This document shows positions 1 to 5,976 of a stretch of DNA of 8,624 bases, piece after piece. Numbering within the stretch: position 1 is the first letter of the stretch; every line of letters starts with the position of its first letter. The notes under the pieces are model-generated. The model ran no database searches. It was not told the DNA's origin and saw only the letters and a list, made by a program, of their open reading frames with translations. The DNA is from an uncultured Pseudomonadota bacterium (GTDB lineage Bacteria; Myxococcota_A; UBA9042; CAIXZC01), in assembly GCA_937884235.1 (NCBI GenBank), contig CALGBT010000277.1, forward strand, positions 1-8,624. Direction: 5' to 3'. A program made the translations under genes and the position numbers.

Positions 1-1
1 C

Positions 2-787
2 CCGGACACCTCCAGACGTCCAGTGCGGCGACGCTACTGCCGCTCCGGCTCACCCGACCCCAGCCGACTCCCGCTTTTCCAACTGAGCGACGTCATCTAC
101 CGCCGGCACGAGCAGCGCCGAAAGCCCACAGACCAGGTCCACGGACGCAGTTGCGTGCTGCTCGCCTGCGACGCCTCCGGCAGCATGCAGTCGGGTGAAC
201 TCGCCCTCCTCAAGCTGCTCACTTGTGCCTTCGCCGAGGCTCTGTATGATGCCCGCGGCGTCACCGTGCTGGCCGGCGCCTACCACAGCGCTGTCATCGG
301 CGACGCGGCCGAAGCACCAGCCGTCAAGTGGCTTTTGCACCCGCGCCTGACGCCGGCGGTTTCCCCTCGCCAGGCTGCACACGCCGTCACCGCTCTTCCC
401 GACTCGGGCACCGGGGTCAACCGGGACGCCCTCTCGTTGACATACATGCTCGATGAGGCCCGGGCCGTAGCCCCGCGTGCCACCTGCTACCTGATCAACC
501 TCACGGACGCGAAGTTCAACGCCCGTGACCGAGGGGGGAACGGGACCCGGGAAATGGAGGCTTTCCTGGAAGCAGCGCATGACCTGCCGGACGGCGCGCT
601 ACATTACACTGTGGTCGCCATCGGCAAGCCGGACAACTACCAGCTCCGCGGCGCAGATCGCATCGTCACGGTTCCCAACGACATGCTCACGGACCGTACC
701 GCCTTGGTGGAGCGAATCGCCGCCTTCGTCGCCCGTACACTGGGCCAGGAAAGAGGCGGCCCCGACCCCATGGAGGTGACCCCATGA
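2..787 (+). CDS. VWA-domain protein, 5' end outside the window (partial)
   Basis: The VWA (von Willebrand factor A) domain is a Mg2+-dependent protein-binding module, often a partner of AAA+ ATPases. All MIDAS elements are visible: the DASGSM loop encoded at 170-187, a Gly-Thr-Gly with the Thr codon at 410-412, and an Asp in NLTDAKFN with its codon at 506-508. So metal binding is probably intact. There is no signal peptide or membrane segment in the visible part, which suggests a cytoplasmic protein. The frame is open to the first base. A GTG at 23 could serve as a start but has no Shine-Dalgarno before it, and it would put an Arg-rich stretch at the N-terminus. I therefore treat the gene as truncated by the window edge. 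Its stop overlaps the next start as ATGA (784-787), so the two are translationally coupled. CoxE/YehP-like VWA proteins of MoxR systems are a plausible relation, but this is inference. Confidence 0.85.
   Translation, partial: PDTSRRPVRRRYCRSGSPDPSRLPLFQLSDVIYRRHEQRRKPTDQVHGRSCVLLACDASGSMQSGELALLKLLTCAFAEALYDARGVTVLAGAYHSAVIGDAAEAPAVKWLLHPRLTPAVSPRQAAHAVTALPDSGTGVNRDALSLTYMLDEARAVAPRATCYLINLTDAKFNARDRGGNGTREMEAFLEAAHDLPDGALHYTVVAIGKPDNYQLRGADRIVTVPNDMLTDRTALVERIAAFVARTLGQERGGPDPMEVTP
772..779 (+). promoter_or_regulatory. Strong ribosome binding site for the 784 start
   Basis: GGAGGTGA lies 4 bases before the ATG at 784, inside the end of the VWA gene. It is an almost full anti-16S match and fixes the start of the second gene at the ATGA overlap. 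Confidence 0.8.
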
Positions 788-1944
788 CCTTGCCCCCGAA
801 TCTCAATGCTGACTACGCCCGGATGAGCGATAACCTCAATCCCTGGCGGGACGACCCGGTGCGGACTGACTATCGGCCGATGCTCTTGCGGCCCTACCTA
901 CGCCAACTCAGCCTCTACGACCACCTGCTGACCCGTATGCGGCTCACGGGTGGAACCGTGAGCGACCTGCGACGCCTCGCTCAACTGCTGGAGCAGGAGT
1001 TCGTCGTCGAGCTGCCCTACGTCGGCCAGGAGCGGGCCAGCCTGACGACACCGGCTCGCCTGCGGGGACAACTCCACTTGATCAGTCAGGGACTGCGCCT
1101 GGACATCCGCACCGGCGACCACGGCTTCCCGACGCACTACCTGTACCGCACCAGCACCGACTACTTCGGAACCTTCACCTTGGTCCTGGAAGACCTCTTC
1201 CGCTCAGCGGCTTTCGACGAGCGCACCTCGGCCTGGGATCCGGTATCTAGCACCACCCGCTACGGCGAAGTCCAACGGGTGCTGCGGCTTTCGCCGTTCC
1301 GGACGGCAGCAGAGGAGGTGTGTCGAAACCTGCCCGGTACGTTCTCAGCACCGCCCGACACCGGCGTCTTTGGTTTCTTCGGTGGGACTGACGCCCGACC
1401 TACGACCGACCAGTTGCTCTACGATGCCGGCCGACTCTTCTTCGATGCTGCCTGGCACGATGATCAACGGCTTGCGCTGGCGGCCTGCCGGTTGCTGGAC
1501 ATGCCCCGCTTCCGGCACGCGCTGGAGCTGGTCTACCTTTGCCTGGGCGGCGATTTGACCAGGCTGCGCAGCATAGCTGCTACAGCCCGAGGGGAAGCAC
1601 TGCGCCGCTTCTTCCGCAACGGCTACAACCAGCCCGCATTCGTGGCCCTGCTCACCCTCCTGCCCAACTGTCACGGTGCTGCCCTCTCCACCCTCCGGAG
1701 CCAGGCAGAACAGAGCTATCGCAGGCTCGCGCGCTACTTCGCTAAGTTGATGACCGACGCGGACTGTCTTGCGACGTTTCCCGGCTCACCGCCACTGTAC
1801 AAGCTGGTACTCGCCAACTACCGGCGGCTCGACGCGCTGCGACCGCTGCGCACACCGGCCATCACCGCGGCCGCCAGCAACACGGATGCCCGCGCCTGGG
1901 AGTTGGCCACTGAGCTCTTGGAGACGGCCGAACCTTCGCGCTAG
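784..1944 (+). CDS. Uncharacterised 386-residue protein, coupled to the VWA gene
   Basis: I do not recognise a family. The protein has no signal peptide or clear transmembrane segment and is rich in Leu, Arg and Ala, with many aromatic residues, as expected of a soluble, mostly helical protein. Residues about 1-180 form a first block. A glycine- and aromatic-rich turn (FGFFGG, near residues 197-202) leads into a strongly helical second half with Leu/Ala/Arg repeats, perhaps a helical-repeat scaffold. No catalytic motif stands out. The start is the ATG in the ATGA overlap with the VWA gene, preceded by GGAGGTGA. This implies a fixed stoichiometry with the VWA protein and a physical or functional partnership. 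In known three-gene ATPase-VWA systems (for example YehL-YehM-YehP) an extra poorly understood protein also accompanies the VWA and ATPase. Whether this one is equivalent cannot be told from the sequence. Confidence 0.85.
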   Translation: MTLPPNLNADYARMSDNLNPWRDDPVRTDYRPMLLRPYLRQLSLYDHLLTRMRLTGGTVSDLRRLAQLLEQEFVVELPYVGQERASLTTPARLRGQLHLISQGLRLDIRTGDHGFPTHYLYRTSTDYFGTFTLVLEDLFRSAAFDERTSAWDPVSSTTRYGEVQRVLRLSPFRTAAEEVCRNLPGTFSAPPDTGVFGFFGGTDARPTTDQLLYDAGRLFFDAAWHDDQRLALAACRLLDMPRFRHALELVYLCLGGDLTRLRSIAATARGEALRRFFRNGYNQPAFVALLTLLPNCHGAALSTLRSQAEQSYRRLARYFAKLMTDADCLATFPGSPPLYKLVLANYRRLDALRPLRTPAITAAASNTDARAWELATELLETAEPSR

Positions 1945-1948
1945 GACG

Positions 1949-1977
1949 TTGCGGTTGCCTGGCCCATTCGATATGAT
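1949..1977 (+). promoter_or_regulatory. Possible sigma-70-type promoter before the ATPase gene
   Basis: TTGCGG (1949-1954) and TATGAT (1972-1977) are separated by 17 bases. The -10 matches TATAAT at five of six positions, but the -35 matches TTGACA only at the TTG. If used, it would start transcription about 30 bases before the ATG at 2014. This would let the large ATPase gene be expressed separately from the two genes upstream, although co-transcription is also likely across so short a gap. Confidence 0.3.
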
Positions 1978-1998
1978 CGTCCAGTTCATGAATCAAAA

Positions 1999-2004
1999 GG
2001 GAGG
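1999..2004 (+). promoter_or_regulatory. Ribosome binding site for the 2014 start
   Basis: GGGAGG lies 9 bases before the ATG at 2014 in a purine-rich run. It supports this start over later in-frame ATGs. The frame has no stop between the TAG of the previous gene (1942-1944) and this ATG. Confidence 0.7.
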
Positions 2005-2013
2005 AAGAAGGGA

Positions 2014-5000
2014 ATGGCTGACCCAAAGCGAACCACGGCTCGCGTCATAGTACTCGGCGATCTCGCCATCGATTGGAACGTTTCACAAAGTGCGGCCGCA
2101 CTGCCTTGGGAACGCAACGTCTGGTCCAACCCCACGGCTGGGGGTGCCTGGCTGTTGGCGAAGCTCACTGAGACCGCGCTGGCACTGGATGGCGTGCAAC
2201 ACCACGTGGAAGCTCCTGCTCCTTTGCGAAACGCCAGCGCTCGCAGCACAGCCTGCGTACACAGCCACTTGCTCCTGCGCTCCTTTGAAGTGGAGCGAAA
2301 GGTGGATGGTGTGAAGCGGAAGGTCGCCGTGTGGAAGGCCGGTGAGTTATTGGGATACACCCGAATGCCTGTGTCTCACAATCGGAAGGAGCCCGAAGGT
2401 GCCGCGGACCTGCTGATCATCGACGATGCCAACTTCGGCTACCGGGATCGCGTCGACGACGCGGGCAAGCCGGTGCTCCCGCAAGCCCTCGCTGACGGGC
2501 CCAAGCAGATTCTGTACAAGGCCTCGGCTCCCATCGGCAAGGGCCCACTGTGGAAAGCAGTTGCCAAGCATGACCGGGTCGTGGCGTTGCTGCACGTGGA
2601 CGACTTGCGCGCAGCCGGATGCCAGATTACCCAGGGAATTTCCTGGGAGCGAACGTGCGAGGAGTTGACCTGGGCATTGCGTTTCCACCCCGCGCTCGAC
2701 TCCCTGGACCGGTGCCAGACCCTGGTGGTGCAGTTTCCGGCCACCGCAGCGGTGGTCTACGAGCGGCTCTCGCCGGGGGACGCCAGCGACGTCCGATGCC
2801 GCCTCGTCTATGACCCGACCATGATGGAGGGCCAGTGGCTCGCCATGCAGCCCGGTCACATGGTGGGCCTCACGGCTACTCTGGCTGCCACGCTTGCAGC
2901 CGAGCTTGTAAGAGATCCGGCAGCACCCGACCTGGCTGCTGCGGCCGCACGGGGACTGGGAGCCGGACGCACCCTCCACGAGATCGGCTTTCTGCCGGAG
3001 AGGCGCGACCCGAACCGCCTGCGTTTCCCGGCAACCGAGGCTCTCAGACGAGGGACGGACAAGACCTTCGCCCGGGTCGAACTGCCCAAGCCGTGGACGG
3101 ACGATTTCCGCAGTGAATGGACCATCCTGGACGCGGTTTGCGGCAAAACGCCGGTGGCTGACATTGCCCGCACAACGCTGCTCCAAGGTCTGGGATCTGG
3201 GCTATCCGGGGTTCCGGTGGCCACGTTCAACCACCTGGAAACCGTCGACCGCGGCGAAATTGAAGGGTACAACGCCATCCGCAACCTGGTCAGCGAGTAT
3301 CTGGGTTCCGCGAAGTCAAAGCCAATTTCCATTGGAGTTTTCGGACCGCCTGGCTCTGGGAAATCGTTTGGTATTGGCCAGATAGCTTCCGCACTCTCCA
3401 AGGACATCCAGACCCAGGAATTCAATCTCTCTCAGTTCAACGACCCGACCGAGCTGGCGTCGGCACTACACGTCGTGCGAGACATCGGCCTCAAGGGCAA
3501 GATTCCCCTGGTCTTTTGGGACGAATTCGACAGCTCCCGCGGGACGGACGAGAAGCTCTTCTGGCTCAAGTACTTCCTCATGCCCATGCAGGACGGCAAG
3601 TTCCGTGAAGGCGAACTCGAACATCCCATCGGTAGAGCCATCTTCGTCTTCGCCGGGGGCACCAGCAACACCTTCCGGGAGTTCGGCGAGCGAGACCTGA
3701 CTCGAGAGGCCAAAGACTTCTTCCCGTCCGTCAAAGGCCCTGATTTCATCAGCCGCCTCAAGGGCCACATCGACATCATGGGCCCCAACCCACGAGAACT
3801 CGAAAGTGGCACGCGGGACCCGGCGGACCGCTACTGGCCGATTCGCCGCGCCATCGTTCTGCGAAGTCTCTTCATGCGGGGCTACAAACAGCTCATGCAA
3901 GGGGCAAAACTGAACATCGAACCTGGGGTGGCCAATGCCTTCCTGGAGGTCTCGAAGTTCAAGCACGGGGTACGCTCCATGGAATCCATCATCGCCATGA
4001 GCACCATCGGAGACCGCAAACGCTATACCAGCTCATCTCTGCCCACCGCCAAGCAGATGTCGGGTCACGTCAATGCCGATGAGTTCAACCAGATTCTGCT
4101 GCGCCCCGAGTTGACTGAAAAACTGGTCGATAAGTTGGCTATGGCGATCCACGCCACCTACTGCAACCATGTCGCTACGGAGACGGCCAAACAGGACTTC
4201 GACCAACTCAGCAAGGACGATCAAGCCTCTAACCGTGCCCACGCCAAGTTCCTTTACGAACGCCTGGCAGCCGCACGGGCAACCATCCTGCCCATGCGGG
4301 GCACACAACAAACGTTGCCCTTCACAAAGCAGGAGCTCGAACGCCTGGCCATCCAGGAGCACGACCGCTGGGTAGCTGAGCACAAGAAGGGTGGCTGGGC
4401 ACCGGGCTACCCGAAGGACAAGCCCGGTCACATCCACCCCGACTTGGTGGACTGGGATGACCTGCCCGAGGGCACGAAGCAGAAGGACCGCAATTTCGTG
4501 GTCGATCTGCCGCGCTACCTGCGACTTTTCGGGTACTCCCTCCAACACCTGGACCGGACCCCGGCCCCGAACGCAGGCGACGCCCCGAAGGTCACCCGCA
4601 TCGGCGTCATCGGCCGGCGGAATATCGAAGATTCCGAGGACTTGCGGGCAGGGATTGATAAGGTGCTTGAGACCATCCGCACCGAGTGTCCGCCAGACAG
4701 CCAATACGCCATCGCTTCCCCCCTCGCCGAGGGTGGGGACCAGTTGGTGACCAGACTTACTATGAAGCGCCTGGGGGCCATACTCACCGCGGTCCTGCCG
4801 CTGCCGGAAAAAGAATACCTCGCAACCTTCGACAGTGACGCCGGCCGCGCAAGCCTGCAGGAATTCCTCGCAGCCGCCCGGCATCGTCCCAAGCTGCCGC
4901 CTGTCGCTGCCGGCAGCACTGAGGCCGCCTTTGAGCAGGCGGGACTCTGGGTCGTCGACGACGCACGCTACATCATAGCCATCTGGGACAACAAGCCGGA

Positions 5001-5118
5001 CAAGGGACAGGGCGGCACCGCAGACGCGGTCCAATACGCCCGGGAGAAGGCCAGGAAAGAGGGCAAGACCCTCTTCATCATCGACCCAACCTCTGGCACC
5101 TTCAAGCGCGAGCCTTGA
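2014..5118 (+). CDS. Multidomain AAA+ ATPase: PfkB-like, AAA+, RyR and SLOG-type domains
   Basis: This 1034-residue protein has no signal peptide and is probably a cytoplasmic, ligand-controlled ATPase. Residues about 9-330 resemble a PfkB/ribokinase fold: VLGDLAIDWN near the start, a Gly-Gly pair at 43-44, a strand ending DDAN at 137-140, and a GHMVGLTATLAATLA stretch (281-295) where kinases have GAGD. The catalytic Asp seems replaced (Thr287). Residues about 430-600 are AAA+: Walker A GPPGSGKS (444-451), Walker B VFWDE (Asp503-Glu504), a likely sensor Asn552 and an arginine-finger candidate Arg581 in FISRL. A mainly helical lid/linker follows. Residues about 774-847 form a RyR domain: EHDRW (782-786), WDDLPE, and a helix ending LFGYSLQHL. 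Residues about 860-1030 look SLOG-like: RIGVIG strand, SPLAEGGDQLV (902-912), LPLPEKEY and GGTADAV (1000-1006). RyR and SLOG domains in bacteria are thought to bind nucleotide-like ligands. The actual substrate is unknown. The gene follows the VWA pair by 69 bases. Confidence 0.88.
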   Translation: MADPKRTTARVIVLGDLAIDWNVSQSAAALPWERNVWSNPTAGGAWLLAKLTETALALDGVQHHVEAPAPLRNASARSTACVHSHLLLRSFEVERKVDGVKRKVAVWKAGELLGYTRMPVSHNRKEPEGAADLLIIDDANFGYRDRVDDAGKPVLPQALADGPKQILYKASAPIGKGPLWKAVAKHDRVVALLHVDDLRAAGCQITQGISWERTCEELTWALRFHPALDSLDRCQTLVVQFPATAAVVYERLSPGDASDVRCRLVYDPTMMEGQWLAMQPGHMVGLTATLAATLAAELVRDPAAPDLAAAAARGLGAGRTLHEIGFLPERRDPNRLRFPATEALRRGTDKTFARVELPKPWTDDFRSEWTILDAVCGKTPVADIARTTLLQGLGSGLSGVPVATFNHLETVDRGEIEGYNAIRNLVSEYLGSAKSKPISIGVFGPPGSGKSFGIGQIASALSKDIQTQEFNLSQFNDPTELASALHVVRDIGLKGKIPLVFWDEFDSSRGTDEKLFWLKYFLMPMQDGKFREGELEHPIGRAIFVFAGGTSNTFREFGERDLTREAKDFFPSVKGPDFISRLKGHIDIMGPNPRELESGTRDPADRYWPIRRAIVLRSLFMRGYKQLMQGAKLNIEPGVANAFLEVSKFKHGVRSMESIIAMSTIGDRKRYTSSSLPTAKQMSGHVNADEFNQILLRPELTEKLVDKLAMAIHATYCNHVATETAKQDFDQLSKDDQASNRAHAKFLYERLAAARATILPMRGTQQTLPFTKQELERLAIQEHDRWVAEHKKGGWAPGYPKDKPGHIHPDLVDWDDLPEGTKQKDRNFVVDLPRYLRLFGYSLQHLDRTPAPNAGDAPKVTRIGVIGRRNIEDSEDLRAGIDKVLETIRTECPPDSQYAIASPLAEGGDQLVTRLTMKRLGAILTAVLPLPEKEYLATFDSDAGRASLQEFLAAARHRPKLPPVAAGSTEAAFEQAGLWVVDDARYIIAIWDNKPDKGQGGTADAVQYAREKARKEGKTLFIIDPTSGTFKREP

Positions 5119-5127
5119 ATCGCAGGA

Positions 5128-5736
5128 TCAATCTTCCTTTCTGCGCTGCAGGTGCAGTTTGCAGAAAACGGGCTCTTGCGGTGGGACACCAAAGACGCCG
5201 TAGGTCCGTTGGGTCATGAGGACCTTGACCACGCGGCCAACGAATTCGGGGTACCTGCCCACTGGAAGATGAGCCAGGTGGTCGTTGCCCAGATATCGGA
5301 TGTGGCCACGGACCTCAAACCCCTCACGACAGTGCGCAACGACAAAGGTGTGGGGCGTTGGTCTGCCGAAAATCCGGGAGTATTTGCGCAGCTTCTGGTT
5401 GAGGCTCCGGAAGTAGGGACTCTTCCCTATTTCCCGGGTGATCCTGCGGATGGATGCGTCGGTGGGACGAGCACCCGGGGGGCGGCGCTGGGAGATCATG
5501 TCCAGCATGTTGGCACCGTACCAGAGAAAGAGCCACCAGGTCAGCGATGCCAGGAACGGATCATCCCCCTGGAGCGTCGCACCCCGCTCCAACTGCCGCT
5601 TCAACGACTGAATCCGGCGGACCAGCTCCAGGTTGGGAACCGTCTGGGCGCGGGCGTACGACAGCAGCTTGGCTGCTTGCCGCACCGGGTGGTCCCCCAG
5701 GTACTCGAAGATCTCCGTTTGCAAAGAAGCACGCAT
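5128..5736 (-). CDS. Uncharacterised 202-residue protein with one hydrophobic segment
   Basis: I do not recognise the family. On the minus strand, GGAGGT (complement of 5742-5747) sits 5 bases before the ATG at 5736-5734, a strong start signal. The N-terminal 60 residues look helical and amphipathic, with Arg/Lys and Leu. Residues about 61-79 form a hydrophobic, Trp-rich stretch (around WWLFLWYGANML), which may be a single membrane helix or a buried helix. A basic linker follows (about 83-127), then a C-terminal part of about 70 residues with alternating hydrophobics that looks beta-rich (FVVAHC, HIRYLG, FVGRVVKVL). The opposite-strand frame is also open here (5152-5904), but its translation has an unnatural Gly/Pro/Arg-rich composition and no ribosome site, so I chose the minus strand. 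The gene converges on the ATPase gene with a 9-base gap and points away from the lipoprotein gene. Confidence 0.75.
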   Translation of the reverse strand: MRASLQTEIFEYLGDHPVRQAAKLLSYARAQTVPNLELVRRIQSLKRQLERGATLQGDDPFLASLTWWLFLWYGANMLDMISQRRPPGARPTDASIRRITREIGKSPYFRSLNQKLRKYSRIFGRPTPHTFVVAHCREGFEVRGHIRYLGNDHLAHLPVGRYPEFVGRVVKVLMTQRTYGVFGVPPQEPVFCKLHLQRRKED

Positions 5737-5741
5737 CTCTT

Positions 5742-5747
5742 ACCTCC
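5742..5747 (-). promoter_or_regulatory. Ribosome binding site for the minus-strand gene
   Basis: Read on the minus strand this is GGAGGT, 5 bases before the ATG. It is within a longer G-rich run (GGGGGAGGTA) and is one reason the minus-strand frame is preferred here. Confidence 0.7.
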
Positions 5748-5963
5748 CCCACTCATTCACACCATGCCACAGGGGGTAGGACAGATGGCGTCCGAGGGCA
5801 TCAGTTTTCCACACACGCACTCACCACTACCCAGGTGGCATTTTTCGCCGCGGTCTGCTCTGTCTGTAGCGGGTTGCTTGTTGAAAACCAGTCATGTATT
5901 CTGACATCGAATCACAAGGAAAGATGATAGGCAGTGAATCCGGTTGAAAGAACGACGGACAAC
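5748..5963. other. Divergent intergenic region between the 202-residue and lipoprotein genes
   Basis: No gene is visible here. It must hold the promoters for both divergent genes, but none is convincing. For the lipoprotein gene, TTGCTT (5874-5879) and TATTCT (5897-5902) are 17 bases apart, a weak match at both boxes. For the minus-strand gene I found no pair worth naming. ATGCCAC (5764-5770) recurs inverted as GTGGCAT (5835-5841), a possible pair of operator half-sites, though 7-base matches arise by chance. The right half is more AT-rich than the flanking genes, as expected of a promoter region. Confidence 0.4.
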
Positions 5964-5968
5964 GGAGA
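5964..5968 (+). promoter_or_regulatory. Ribosome binding site deciding the 5977 start
   Basis: GGAGA lies 8 bases before the ATG at 5977. The longer in-frame option, a TTG at 5944, would add 11 charged residues in front of the signal peptide and has no comparable site before it, so 5977 is preferred. Confidence 0.65.
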
Positions 5969-5976
5969 AAAACAAC

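Noticed and set aside
2347..3186. 279-codon minus-strand frame opposite the PfkB-like part
   Set aside because: Shadow of the large plus-strand gene, with no ribosome site seen and no family motif.
4033..5034. 333-codon open frame on the minus strand opposite the RyR and SLOG part
   Set aside because: The plus strand has clear domain motifs over the same bases, and the minus-strand translation has no recognisable motif.
5119..5165. Possible terminator hairpin around the CTGCAGGTGCAG sequence after the ATPase gene
   Set aside because: The arms are short and imperfect, there is no T-run, and it lies inside the convergent coding region.
5152..5904. 250-codon plus-strand frame opposite the 202-residue gene
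   Set aside because: It lacks a ribosome site, has an unnatural Gly/Pro/Arg-rich stretch and crosses into the intergenic region. The minus-strand gene has a strong ribosome site.
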